Positions 16,973-25,278 of a stretch of 64,000 nucleotides of DNA are shown one piece after another. The DNA is from Falsihalocynthiibacter halioticoli (GTDB taxonomy: Bacteria; Pseudomonadota; Alphaproteobacteria; Rhodobacterales; Rhodobacteraceae). How positions within the stretch are numbered: the stretch's first letter is position 1; each line of letters opens with the position of its first letter. The translations under genes were made by a program, and so were the position numbers. The notes beneath the pieces were generated by a model, which was not told the DNA's origin, ran no database searches, and saw nothing but the letters and a program-made list of their open reading frames with translations. The stretch spans positions 1,054,001-1,118,000 of the forward strand of contig NZ_JAOYFC010000002.1 in the NCBI RefSeq assembly GCF_025802015.1. Direction: 5' to 3'.

Positions 16973-18550
16973 CTACTGCTTTAGAAAACGGTAATAGGTG
17001 AGACCGGCCACAAACCCGTCGAGCCCGACTGTTTTTGCATAGTCGTACAAATCGCTTGTTCGGTTGATAAAACCGGAACCGACAAAATTAAGCGATGTAT
17101 TGCAGAGCACCCCAACGCCACTCACCTTTTTAAACTCCGTAAGCAGGTCATAGAACGACGCATTTTGATCTCGGGTTACTGTCTGCACACGTGCGGATTC
17201 ATCAACATGTCGGATTGCTTCCAGCTGCGGGTCGGTCACTTTCTGGAAGTACATCATATAGGGTGACGGCCCGCTCCAATCGAAGTGCTTTGACACATCT
17301 TCTTCCAAACAAGCTGGCGCAATGGGCTTGGAAAGCTCTCGTCCTTTGATCTCATTCAATCGCTCTGACGTTTGCTTGCTGAATGGCGCCGCGAGGACCG
17401 ATCTATTGCCAAGCGCGCGCGGGCCAATCTCGCAGTTTCCGCGCGCCCACCCGATAATTTCACCCCGGTAAAGCGCCGCTGCAACCTCAGCAAGGTTCAC
17501 CTCCGAGGCCGCAACATCCTCCATATGGTCAACGCCAATATCATCTAAGAACGGCTGCCCTGAATACACAGTCCACTCCAGCTTTGCGCGTCCAGTGAAG
17601 TGCCGCATTGCATCCACCGCCGTCCCAATCGCAGAGCCGGTGTCGTTGGTGCAGGGCGGGACGAAAACATCTTTGAACAGCTTGCTTTCTCTCCACCGCG
17701 TATTCCAATCGCAATTCAAGCCTCCGCCGCCAGCAATTAGAAGCGGGTAGCTTTGGTCTAAATTCGCCTTCGCAAAATCAAAAAACCGTTGGAATATTGC
17801 ATCCGAGACCTTAGCCGCCAGGTCTTTGAACTTCTGGCTGTCTACGCCGATATTGAAAAACGGAGAGCCTTCTAAACGCCGCTTGTCAGCGACCGATAGC
17901 TTTCCCTCTTGGCCAAAGATAAAGTCGAAAACCTCTTGCTCGTCTTTATCCAACGGCCCAGTTTTCCCAGCAGCACTCGCAGCTAGAAGCTTGCCAGGTT
18001 CATCGTTGTGAACTGTCTCTGACTGTCGTGAAACTCCGGCGCTCGCCAGAAAATACAGGAATGAAAACTTGTTTCCAGGGGCGTCGAGGACCCGCCCCAA
18101 ATGCTTGACCTGAAGCTTCTGGTCGATTTCGTAAAACTCGCCAAGCTCGCCTTCCCAAACCAGAACATAACAAGGTTCGCCCTGCGGAAATGGCGACATC
18201 GCATAGGTCGACCAGATATGAGAGCGTTCATGTGTGGAGGAATAGAAATCTACATTCTTCCCGAAGAACCCCTTCTTCTGCCCCACCTCAGACCCTTCAC
18301 CGATCCCGAAGTACCCAGCGCCCGACGTGGATACGATTTCGTTGCTGGTGCCAGACCAACCGCTAAGCGAGAGCACATCTGGAAGCTCTTTGAACCAAAG
18401 AGCCGCATCCATAAAGGCATCTGGCGTGATAGAAGAATTGCGCAGAAAGCTGTCTTTTTCGGCTTCATAGGAGAAGAGCAAGTCGCCCCGATCCGTATCT
18501 ATACCGGCGATTGTTCCGTCATGCCCTGGCTTAAAAGAAAGAATTTTCAC
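16973..18550 (-). CDS. Second, divergent carbamoyltransferase (CmcH/TobZ-like)
   Basis: Protein of 525 residues. The GTG at 18550 (SFKPGHDGTIAGI follows) has GAGGG 8 nt upstream. The TTG two codons earlier is too close to it. Kae1-like motifs are THERSHIWSTYAMSPF and AGGGGLNCDWN. The C-terminal motifs are GPRALGNRSVLAAP and LCNTSLNFVGSGF. All core motifs are therefore retained, but the overall sequence differs clearly from the neighbour and is nearer the hydroxymethyl-cephem carbamoyltransferase group. It is convergent with the first carbamoyltransferase and is not part of its transcript. A different acceptor hydroxyl is likely. The promoter lies in the gap before the atp terminator. Confidence 0.82.
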   Translation of the reverse strand: MKILSFKPGHDGTIAGIDTDRGDLLFSYEAEKDSFLRNSSITPDAFMDAALWFKELPDVLSLSGWSGTSNEIVSTSGAGYFGIGEGSEVGQKKGFFGKNVDFYSSTHERSHIWSTYAMSPFPQGEPCYVLVWEGELGEFYEIDQKLQVKHLGRVLDAPGNKFSFLYFLASAGVSRQSETVHNDEPGKLLAASAAGKTGPLDKDEQEVFDFIFGQEGKLSVADKRRLEGSPFFNIGVDSQKFKDLAAKVSDAIFQRFFDFAKANLDQSYPLLIAGGGGLNCDWNTRWRESKLFKDVFVPPCTNDTGSAIGTAVDAMRHFTGRAKLEWTVYSGQPFLDDIGVDHMEDVAASEVNLAEVAAALYRGEIIGWARGNCEIGPRALGNRSVLAAPFSKQTSERLNEIKGRELSKPIAPACLEEDVSKHFDWSGPSPYMMYFQKVTDPQLEAIRHVDESARVQTVTRDQNASFYDLLTEFKKVSGVGVLCNTSLNFVGSGFINRTSDLYDYAKTVGLDGFVAGLTYYRFLKQ

Positions 18551-18761
18551 TATCAAATCCCTCGCCTATCGCACAAAATATATACTTCTCAATCATATAA
18601 GCGTTGCATTAAACGCGCTCTAAAACAACCTTGGCTATATTGACTCATCGAAATGGGCGTATCGCATCAAACAGGCGCCGCCATTTAAAACTTGGCTAAG
18701 ACGAGCTATCGCTGTTTCTGTCTGCTCTCGTGATCTGCTGGAAACAGGTGCTCCCAAAAAC

Positions 18762-18790
18762 AAAAAACCCGACCACTTGGGCCGGGTTCT
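18762..18790 (-). terminator. Rho-independent terminator of the F0 operon
   Basis: On the minus strand ACCCGGCCC and GGTCGGGT pair around a short AAGT loop and run into TTTTTTG. It lies 22 nt after the atpF stop. Confidence 0.85.
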
Positions 18791-18811
18791 TTAGCCTGAA
18801 TGAACAGGAAT

Positions 18812-19366
18812 TTAGTGTAGCTTTGCGCCAACTTCCTTGATCGCATCTTCGATCAGGGCGTTACCTTCGGCAGCGGTTGTGCTCTTGGCAATCACGTCGC
18901 GGGCAGCGCCCACAGCAACAACAATCGCCGTATCGCGAACCTCTTTGACAGCAGCCGCTTCCGCGGAAGCGATCTGGTCTTTGGCACCGGCAAGGCGGCG
19001 CTCGATCGAGGCTTTGATGTCGGCTTTTGCAAGTTCGGCAGCTTCTTCCGCTTCAACCTTGGCCGCAGCCACGATCTTGTCGGCCTGAGCCTGAACTTCT
19101 TTGTGCTTGCGCTCGTAGTCCGCGAGGATTGTCTGAGCATCTTCGCGCAGTGCGCGGGCTTCGTCCAGATCAGCTTTGATGCCTTCTGCGCGGGCGTCCA
19201 ACTGGCCGCCGAGCATGGCAGGAACGCCAAACTTCAGCAGAACCGCGATGAATACCAGAAACGCGATGAGAACAACAAAGTTCGTATTGCCAAGCGATAG
19301 GAACGGGCCGTCAGCCGCAAGGGCCGGGCTCGCCAAAAGGGCAAATGCAACGGAAAGTTTTTTCAT
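18812..19366 (-). CDS. atpF: F0F1 ATP synthase subunit b
   Basis: Peripheral-stalk subunit of 184 residues. A signal-like N-terminus (1-18) and the membrane helix (about 28-46, NFVVLIAFLVFIAVLLKFGVP) precede a long Ala/Glu/Lys-rich coiled coil that dimerises with b' and holds the F1 head. The b and b' paralogues differ, as is typical of photosynthetic and related alphaproteobacteria. It is the last gene of the operon, 4 nt after b', with a strong terminator behind it. The F1 genes are not in this window. Confidence 0.92.
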   Translation of the reverse strand: MKKLSVAFALLASPALAADGPFLSLGNTNFVVLIAFLVFIAVLLKFGVPAMLGGQLDARAEGIKADLDEARALREDAQTILADYERKHKEVQAQADKIVAAAKVEAEEAAELAKADIKASIERRLAGAKDQIASAEAAAVKEVRDTAIVVAVGAARDVIAKSTTAAEGNALIEDAIKEVGAKLH

Positions 19367-19370
19367 CGTC

Positions 19371-19919
19371 TTACCCTTTCATCCGCTCGGAAACGGCCGC
19401 GGTGATCGTTTTTGCATCGGCTTTTCCGCCCATGGCTGCAACGATTTCCTTGGCTGCGTCTTTTGCGACCTTTTTCACGCTGTCCATCGCACCTTCACGA
19501 ATTGCCGCAATGGCTTTTTCGCTTTCGGCGGATTGGGCGGCAATCTCTGCGTCGGCCTTGGCCATTGCTTTATCAAGATCGGCCTGAATATCGGCCTTTG
19601 CCTGAGCAACAATCGTCTGAGCCTCTGCGCGTGCGTCTGCGAGTGCCTTCTTATAGGCCTCTTCCGCTTCAGCCGCTTTTTGCTTCAGCTCTTCAGCAGC
19701 AGCAATGTCGTTGGTGATCGTGCCCTGACGTTCGGCCAAAACGGCTGCAATGCGTGGCAACGCAACCTTAGACAGAACGAGGTAAATCACAACGAGGGTT
19801 ACGGCCAACCAGAAGATCTGGTTTGGAAACGACGAGAAGTCGAGCTGTGGCATACCTGCGGCGGCTTCTGCTTCATGCAGATCGTGCAGGTCTACTGTTT
19901 TATGTGCGTCATCCGCCAT
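19371..19919 (-). CDS. atpG: F0F1 ATP synthase subunit b'
   Basis: Second peripheral-stalk subunit of 182 residues. It has a 30-residue polar N-terminal extension, one membrane helix (about 33-52, QIFWLAVTLVVIYLVLSKVALP) and a long Ala-rich coiled coil. Paired with the adjacent subunit b it makes the heterodimeric stalk found in Rhodobacterales. A gap of 80 nt separates it from atpE, longer than other gaps in this operon, perhaps helping the high yield of subunit c. The symbol atpG is used for b' in some genomes and for gamma in others. Confidence 0.9.
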   Translation of the reverse strand: MADDAHKTVDLHDLHEAEAAAGMPQLDFSSFPNQIFWLAVTLVVIYLVLSKVALPRIAAVLAERQGTITNDIAAAEELKQKAAEAEEAYKKALADARAEAQTIVAQAKADIQADLDKAMAKADAEIAAQSAESEKAIAAIREGAMDSVKKVAKDAAKEIVAAMGGKADAKTITAAVSERMKG

Positions 19920-19999
19920 ATCGTCCTCCAGGAACCTAGTTTACAACAGGTGGGCGCCACAACTGGCACCCACCCGCACGTAAGGATGGTCCGTCAGAC

Positions 20000-20239
20000 T
20001 TAAACAGCGAACATCAGCAGAAGTGCAACGAGGAACGAGAAGATCCCCAGAGCTTCCGCAAAGGCGATGCCGATGAAGAGAGTAGCTGTTTGTGCCGCTG
20101 CGGCGGATGGGTTGCGAAGGGCGCCTGCGAGGAAGTTACCTGCGACGTGGCCCACACCGATGGCTGCTGCGCCGGAGCCGATGGCTGCGAGGCCTGCGCC
20201 GATGAATTTGCCGAGAGCTGCTGCTGCTACGAGTTCCAT
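20000..20239 (-). CDS. atpE: F0F1 ATP synthase subunit c
   Basis: Proteolipid of 79 residues forming the rotor ring. Two helices flank the polar loop LRNP at 41-44 (RNP in place of the commoner RQP). The proton-carrying carboxylate is Glu62 in FAEALGIFSF. The Gly/Ala-rich first helix has the GxGxGxG-like spacing needed for ring packing. Shine-Dalgarno GGAG precedes the ATG. It lies 62 nt after atpB. Confidence 0.95.
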   Translation of the reverse strand: MELVAAAALGKFIGAGLAAIGSGAAAIGVGHVAGNFLAGALRNPSAAAAQTATLFIGIAFAEALGIFSFLVALLLMFAV

Positions 20240-20301
20240 TGTATTTCTCCTTACGATGGTAATTTGGAATGTCAGTTAGTGATTGTTCAGACCTGATCCG
20301 T

Positions 20302-21147
20302 TTAGTGCGATGGATGCAGCGCGTCTTTCAGGTACACGCAGGTCAGAATGGTGAACACGTAAGCCTGAATGAAGGCCACGAGAACTTCGAGGGCGTAAAC
20401 GGCGGTGATGGCGAGGATCGGCAGGAAGGCAAACAGCCCCAGCGCGCCTGCAAAACCGGCGAATACTTTGATAACAGCGTGGCCCGCCATGACGTTACCC
20501 GCCAAACGAATGGAGTGGCTAACGGGGCGCACGAAATAAGAGATAAGCTCGATGATCGCGAGGATCGGGCGCAGCGCCAGCGGCGCCGAAGAGACCCAGA
20601 ACAGGCCGAGGAAACCCGCGCCGTTCTTAACAAAGCCAACAACCGTTACTGTTACAAACACCAGAAGCGCCAGTACAGCAGTAACCGCGATGTGCGATGT
20701 TGTTGTGAAGCTCATCGGCAGAAGGCCGAGGAAGTTCGCGAACATGATGAAGAGGAAGAGCGTCATGATATATGGGAAGAACTTCACAGCGTCTTTGCCT
20801 GCAACGTCTTCAACCATTTTATAGATGAAACCGTAGAGCATCTCGCCAACGCTCTGTGTGCGGCTTGGCACCATGGCGCGTTTGCTTGTGCCGAACACCA
20901 GCAACAGAACGATTGCAACAACGGCCAGACCCATCCAGAGGGTCACGTTTGTTGGTGTGTACCAGTGGATTTCGCCGTGACCGTCACCGAAGAGAGGTGC
21001 CACTTTGAATTGGTCCATTGGGTGAATTGCGAGGCCAGCATGCTCCGGCTGAAGGAATACGCTTGCGGCAATCATCAATGCGATTGCTGCCCAGAACGCG
21101 ATCTTTCCAAAAGAAGAGCCCTGTTTTGCTTCCTGCTGTGCGGCCAT
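20302..21147 (-). CDS. atpB: F0F1 ATP synthase subunit a
   Basis: Membrane stator subunit of 281 residues that provides the proton half-channels. The essential Arg is seen in SHSIRLAGNVMAGH, and the family segment for helix 5 follows (AYVFTILTCVYLKDALH at the C-terminus). The frame is open 243 nt upstream, but that part overlaps atpI. The ATG at 21147 gives the expected N-terminus MAAQQEAKQG. Only 2 nt separate it from atpI. Confidence 0.95.
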   Translation of the reverse strand: MAAQQEAKQGSSFGKIAFWAAIALMIAASVFLQPEHAGLAIHPMDQFKVAPLFGDGHGEIHWYTPTNVTLWMGLAVVAIVLLLVFGTSKRAMVPSRTQSVGEMLYGFIYKMVEDVAGKDAVKFFPYIMTLFLFIMFANFLGLLPMSFTTTSHIAVTAVLALLVFVTVTVVGFVKNGAGFLGLFWVSSAPLALRPILAIIELISYFVRPVSHSIRLAGNVMAGHAVIKVFAGFAGALGLFAFLPILAITAVYALEVLVAFIQAYVFTILTCVYLKDALHPSH

Positions 21148-21149
21148 GT

Positions 21150-21509
21150 TCAGTCCTTCGAATTCTCTGCGGCATGTGCCGCTGTTGTCTCTGTCGAGTC
21201 GGCGTCTGCCTTCTCTTTTTCCGATTGAAGCTCGCTCGCGGTGCGGATCATTGTTTTGACCCCTGCGGCAAACCCCAGCAATGTAAACAGCACCATGAAT
21301 ATTGGCAGCGTTCCAAACAGAACATCCAGCCCGTATCCGATGCCAAAGCCGATCCCAAGACCGACTACCAGCTCGATCACCATGCGCCATGCCTGATTGG
21401 CCAGCGAATAATGCTCGTCCTTTGGCGGCGCGGGTTCATGGCTTTTCTTGAGCTTGTCAATCTTGTCTTCCAGCCTCTTTAGCTGGTCGTGATTGTGCTC
21501 TTTTGCCAT
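21150..21509 (-). CDS. atpI: ATP synthase protein I (AtpI/Atp1-like)
   Basis: Small membrane protein of 119 residues at the head of the F0 operon. A charged N-terminal coiled segment (LKRLEDKIDKLKK) precedes two helices (about 45-90) that contain Gly-rich ELVVGLGIGFGIGYGLD. AtpI proteins help assemble the c-ring or move Mg2+. The upstream open frame is discarded because the ATG at 21509 gives the normal family length and position. Confidence 0.88.
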   Translation of the reverse strand: MAKEHNHDQLKRLEDKIDKLKKSHEPAPPKDEHYSLANQAWRMVIELVVGLGIGFGIGYGLDVLFGTLPIFMVLFTLLGFAAGVKTMIRTASELQSEKEKADADSTETTAAHAAENSKD

Positions 21510-21752
21510 GACGGAACGGCCCCCAAGGTTTCGCCGCAACCTATGAAGGGTCGCGTTCAGAGTCAATAAAACAAACGCGGGATTCTTTGTCGCGTAAATT
21601 ACTGTAAACAAACAATAATAATTGTCGCAAGGATTCCCGCACCCCGCCTCCGCATCCCTGCTTCGGGTAAAACGGCTCAAATCGCTTATTCAACCATCAG
21701 GTTAAACTTGGGGAATCCGCGCCCACCCAAAGCCGAACACTTAACCAAACAG

Positions 21753-21781
21753 TTGACCAATTCGCGCCCTCTCCCTACACA
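21753..21781 (+). promoter_or_regulatory. Sigma70-type promoter of the arsR-like gene, probably leaderless
   Basis: TTGACC (21753-21758), a 17-nt spacer, then TACACA (21776-21781). Transcription would begin about 7 nt later, at or next to the ATG at 21788. No Shine-Dalgarno is visible, which fits leaderless translation. Confidence 0.5.
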
Positions 21782-21787
21782 AATCTC

Positions 21788-22117
21788 ATGGACCTAGACA
21801 CGACATTCGCCGCCCTAAGCGATCCGACACGGCGGCACATTCTTTCTATGCTGCTGGAGGATGACATGGCCGTCACCGATGTGGCGGAGCCGTTTGATAT
21901 GTCTTTGGCTGCCATTTCCAAACATCTCACCATTCTGACCCGCGCGGGCTTGATCTCGCAGGAGAAGCGCGGGCGGGTGAAATGGTGCAAGCTGGAGCCT
22001 GATGCCCTCAAGGACGCGTCAGTCTGGATGCAGAGTTTCGGCCAATTCGAAGCCATCAATCTTGACGCCTTCGAAACCTTCCTGACCGAAAACAATCTTA
22101 CGGGCGAAAACAGCTAG
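21788..22117 (+). CDS. ArsR/SmtB-family transcriptional regulator
   Basis: Winged-helix repressor of 109 residues. It starts with FAALSDPTRRHILSMLL, typical of the family, and has the recognition helix MSLAAISKHLTILTRAGLI. There are no CxC metal-binding motifs and only one Cys (in VKWCKL), so it is more likely of the non-metal-sensing type (SdpR-like) than an arsenic or zinc sensor. Its last 4 nt overlap the convergent DMT transporter gene. No partner gene follows on the same strand, so its targets are unknown. Confidence 0.85.
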   Translation: MDLDTTFAALSDPTRRHILSMLLEDDMAVTDVAEPFDMSLAAISKHLTILTRAGLISQEKRGRVKWCKLEPDALKDASVWMQSFGQFEAINLDAFETFLTENNLTGENS

Positions 22118-23058
22118 TCCTGTCGCAGCAGCATCAACAGCGCCGCAATCGTGATGCCAACTCCGATAAACACGACGCCCGCTGGCGCGCCATGGCCCAG
22201 CGCCAATTCCCAAAGGATCACCCAGCTCGGGATTACATAGGTATATGCCATGACCTTCGCCCCCGGCAGCCGCATCGACGCAATCTGCAATAGGGTAAAA
22301 CTCCCCGCAGTGGCGAAAATCGCAGTATAGAGGATCGTGATCCAGACAATCGCAGGCAAGCTGCCCCAATCCGTTGCCAGTATCGCAGGCGCGCCGAGCG
22401 TCAGCAGCAAGACAGACCCCGCAACAAGGTTCGCAAAAGAGATCATGACCGCGCTCTCGCCGCGATTCCATTTTCGCAAAAGCGGGATATGCAGCGCATA
22501 AGCCGCGCACCCGACGAAAAAGATCGCCTCGCCGCGTCCGACCTCGAATTGCACAAGCGCCGCCAAATCGGCCCGAAAGATAACCCAAAGCGCCCCAACA
22601 CCGCCCAGCGCAATCGCCAGCGCCACGCGCTTCGGCAACACCTGCCCAAGCATCAAATAAGAGAACCCCGCCGTAATAAGCGGAGAGAGCGTAAACACAG
22701 CCGCCGTAGAAACCGGAGTCGCAGTTTTTAGCCCCTCAAACATCAAGACCATATAGATCGCGATGAGCGTGCCATTTATGCCGTGCCGCCAAGGGGCCTG
22801 CGCCGCCTGCTGAAACGCCGCCTTTGGCGCGGGCTCCCGCACCAGAACAATCGTCAGTACAATTGCCCCCGCAATCAGAAACCGAACCGCATTAAGCGCG
22901 GCGGGCGCCACCTCATTCGCGACCAGCCCCCCAAGGCTAAACGATCCCGCAACCAAGCAAGAAAAGCCGAGCATCGCCGCATGCCCCACCCATTCGCGCC
23001 GTCTGGCGTCATGAAGGGGCTGCGCGCGCCCGACTGCCTCAACCATATCCTTGCGCAC
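22114..23058 (-). CDS. DMT-family (EamA) transporter
   Basis: Inner-membrane protein of 314 residues with about ten hydrophobic helices in two repeated EamA halves. The halves include SLGGLVANEVAPAALNAVRF in the first and the typical TPVSTAAVFTLSPLITA segment. The GTG at 23058 has AAGGAG 7 nt upstream and is preferred over the ATG at 23046, whose Shine-Dalgarno would be too close. It overlaps the LysR gene upstream by 20 nt, so the two are co-transcribed. Members export amino acids or small metabolites. The substrate is unknown. Confidence 0.83.
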   Translation of the reverse strand: MRKDMVEAVGRAQPLHDARRREWVGHAAMLGFSCLVAGSFSLGGLVANEVAPAALNAVRFLIAGAIVLTIVLVREPAPKAAFQQAAQAPWRHGINGTLIAIYMVLMFEGLKTATPVSTAAVFTLSPLITAGFSYLMLGQVLPKRVALAIALGGVGALWVIFRADLAALVQFEVGRGEAIFFVGCAAYALHIPLLRKWNRGESAVMISFANLVAGSVLLLTLGAPAILATDWGSLPAIVWITILYTAIFATAGSFTLLQIASMRLPGAKVMAYTYVIPSWVILWELALGHGAPAGVVFIGVGITIAALLMLLRQD

Positions 23059-23917
23059 GGGCGCGCTCCTTCAAGAACTTCAAAAAAGCCTGAACCTTTG
23101 GCGTGCGATGCAAATCAACATGGGTCACAATCCAGCTTGCAGCTTCCCATTCTTTGCGCGGCGCGGCAATCTCGACCAGATTTGGATGCGAACGCGCCAT
23201 AACCTCGCTCATAAACCCGATTCCCGCCCCTGCTATAATCGCTCGCTCGCCATCTTCCTGATCAGAGCAGCGGAACAGTACCCGATCCTGCGGAATGGTC
23301 TCTTTCATCCACTGAAAGAACGGAGCGCGGCTGCTCTCATCATCCGGCCCTACAAAATCATGCTTTGCCAGTTCCTCGTCTGTCTTGGGCATGCCATTGC
23401 GCTCGACGTAGTCTTTATCTGCGTAAAGCCCGATCTGAACGGTACTGAACGGCTGTACAACATTGTCAGGCTCTTGGGGCGGCTTACCGGCGCGGATCGC
23501 CACATGCGCTTCGCCGTACTCCAGCCTGAACACGCGAGCACCCGTTAAGAACCGAACCCGCAACCCCGGGTGCATACGCTGAAAGTCCACCAAGATCGGC
23601 GCGAGCAGTTCCCCAACAGGGCGCAAACTCGTCACCACAAGGTCGCCTGAGATTTCCGCGCCCTGCCCCTTCAACCGCCCGACCATTTGGGTGAACTGAT
23701 CATCGGTCACCTTCGCAACCTGCAACAGGTCCTGCCCTGCTTCCGTTGGCGTGTAACCGCGCGCATGACGTTGAAAGAGCTTCGTCTTTAGCTCGGCTTC
23801 AAGCGCATCAATGTGCCGGATCACCGTTGCATGGTGAACGCCCAACACTTCCGCCGCGCCGCTAACAGTTCCGACCCGCGCAACTTGAAAGGCCGTTTTC
23901 ACCTCATCCCAGTTCAT
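23039..23917 (-). CDS. LysR-family transcriptional regulator
   Basis: Regulator of 292 residues. The HTH region (about 4-62) contains GTVSGAAEVLGVHHATVIRHIDALE, and a substrate-binding domain follows. It is divergent from the azoreductase gene, with the paired inverted repeats of the intergenic region between them, and overlaps the DMT transporter gene downstream. Likely controls the azoreductase-DoxX unit and its own transcript. The inducer is probably a quinone or electrophile if the target is azoR, which is inference. Confidence 0.85.
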   Translation of the reverse strand: MNWDEVKTAFQVARVGTVSGAAEVLGVHHATVIRHIDALEAELKTKLFQRHARGYTPTEAGQDLLQVAKVTDDQFTQMVGRLKGQGAEISGDLVVTSLRPVGELLAPILVDFQRMHPGLRVRFLTGARVFRLEYGEAHVAIRAGKPPQEPDNVVQPFSTVQIGLYADKDYVERNGMPKTDEELAKHDFVGPDDESSRAPFFQWMKETIPQDRVLFRCSDQEDGERAIIAGAGIGFMSEVMARSHPNLVEIAAPRKEWEAASWIVTHVDLHRTPKVQAFLKFLKERARAQGYG

Positions 23918-23999
23918 ATCTTAGGCTCCTTGGTTCCGTCGCAGACGCCAATTCTGCACTTTTGTGCATTTTCACACACATGCTGTTGCTTTTCCCAGA

Positions 24000-24017
24000 T
24001 TGCGTTCGAAAACGCAA
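24000..24017. promoter_or_regulatory. Inverted repeat in the LysR-azoR intergenic region
   Basis: TTGCGTT and AACGCAA form a perfect 7-bp dyad with a 4-nt spacer, 42 nt before the azoR start. A second dyad, TGCAC-TTTT-GTGCA, lies at 23955-23968. Both are plausible LysR binding sites in a 142-nt gap. Confidence 0.5.
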
Positions 24018-24059
24018 TTCCCCATTTCTATGTCAACGCAAATTCAAAGGAACAGATCA

Positions 24060-24638
24060 ATGACAACCAAAGTCCTCCGGATCGACGCATCCGCCCGCAC
24101 CCAAAACTCCGTCAGCCGCGATCTTGCCGATCACGCAGTGTCGCTCATCCCTGATGCCGAGGTTACCTCCCGCGATATCGGGCAGGGCCTGCCCCACATC
24201 AACGAAACATGGGTTGGCGCAACATTCACCCCGCCGGAAAGCCGCACAGAAGCGCAGTCCGAAGCCCTCGCGCTGTCTGATGAGATCCTTCAGGAAGTTC
24301 AGGACGCCGACACCATCGTGATTTCTACGCCGATCTATAATTTCAACATCCCTTCAACGCTGAAAGCATGGATCGACCAGATCGGCCGCGCTGGCGTTGC
24401 CTTTAAATATACAGAGAACGGCCCCGTCGGCCTGCTCGAAGACAAACGCGTGGTGATCGCCCTTGCCTCCGGCGGAACAGACATCGGCTCGAACGTGGAT
24501 TTCGCAACGGATTACCTGCGTTTCATCTTCGGGTTTGTTGGCATCAAAGATGTACATTTCGTACTGGCCAAAGGCGACGATAACGCAGAAGCCCATGAAA
24601 CACTCGCCTCGCTCCTCGGCGACCGCATCGCAGCATAA
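24060..24638 (+). CDS. azoR: FMN-dependent NADH-azoreductase
   Basis: Flavodoxin-fold oxidoreductase of 192 residues. The FMN-binding loop TPIYNFNIPSTLKAWID and the second signature ALASGGTDIGS are those of the AcpD/AzoR family. It reduces quinones and azo compounds with NADH by two-electron transfer and is commonly a thiol or quinone stress enzyme. The ATG at 24060 has AAAGGA 8 nt upstream. A longer open frame to 23964 lacks one. It is followed 11 nt later by a DoxX gene and preceded by a divergent LysR gene. Confidence 0.9.
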   Translation: MTTKVLRIDASARTQNSVSRDLADHAVSLIPDAEVTSRDIGQGLPHINETWVGATFTPPESRTEAQSEALALSDEILQEVQDADTIVISTPIYNFNIPSTLKAWIDQIGRAGVAFKYTENGPVGLLEDKRVVIALASGGTDIGSNVDFATDYLRFIFGFVGIKDVHFVLAKGDDNAEAHETLASLLGDRIAA

Positions 24639-24649
24639 GGAACCTCGAC

Positions 24650-25003
24650 ATGTCAAAATACAGCAATATTGCGTTTCTTGTGATCCGCGCGCTCCTGACG
24701 GTCGCTTTCCTCGCTGCGGGGAGTGCGAAGCTGCTCGGAGCAGAAATGATGGTCGGCACATTCGAGGCCGTCGGCGTCGGGCAATGGTTCCGCTATGTGA
24801 CTGGCTTGATCGAAGTTGGCGGCGCAATCCTGCTTTGGGTGCCGGGCTTGCAACTACTTGGCGCGGCAGCACTGACCGTTACCATGATCGGAGCGGTCCT
24901 TGCACACCTCTTTATCCTCGGACCATCCGCGCTCCCCGCGCTCGTCCTCGGCGCATTGGCGGCTGCAACCGCCTATCGCTTCCGCGGCCAAATCCCCGCA
25001 TAA
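24650..25003 (+). CDS. DoxX-family membrane protein
   Basis: Inner-membrane protein of 117 residues with four hydrophobic helices. The first contains the typical RALLTVAFLAAGSAKLLG, the second GVGQWFRYVTGLIEVGGAILL. DoxX proteins lie beside redox enzymes and are linked to thiol or quinone stress. Co-transcription with azoR (11-nt gap) fits. The specific activity is not known. Confidence 0.82.
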   Translation: MSKYSNIAFLVIRALLTVAFLAAGSAKLLGAEMMVGTFEAVGVGQWFRYVTGLIEVGGAILLWVPGLQLLGAAALTVTMIGAVLAHLFILGPSALPALVLGALAAATAYRFRGQIPA

Positions 25004-25010
25004 ATCAAAT

Positions 25011-25040
25011 GGCGTCCGCATTCAGCCGCGGGCGCCTTAT
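25011..25040 (+). terminator. Terminator-like hairpin after the DoxX gene
   Basis: GGCGTCCGC pairs with GCGGGCGCC (one G-U pair), followed by TTAT. It is 8 nt after the DoxX stop and separates that unit from ffh. The remaining 240 nt to the ffh start hold no recognisable gene; in particular no 4.5S RNA core motif. Confidence 0.6.
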
Positions 25041-25278
25041 ACTATTCCCCGCCGATAGCCCCCCAATTCCCCGCATCGCTTGACTCTCCGGCCCACAGCG
25101 CCTAAACGCACCCCATATCCCGAGGGTTCCACGCCTTCGGTCCTTCATTGTGAAGGATCGCCATCCGTCAGCGCGTTGCGCCCACGGGTGCTTTTGTGGT
25201 TTGGCAATTCGTTGCCTTAACAATTCGCGCACCGTCCCTATCTTTAGGGGCATAACAAACGGCCAAGGAGCCTTGAGA

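Noticed and set aside
21148..21390. Longer N-terminus for ATP synthase subunit a
   Set aside because: The open frame runs into atpI. The ATG at 21147 gives the normal family length and start.
25005..25278. Possible 4.5S SRP RNA gene just upstream of ffh
   Set aside because: The conserved core (GGUCAGG-type and GGAAG-type tetraloop region) could not be found on either strand. Only a terminator-like hairpin is present.
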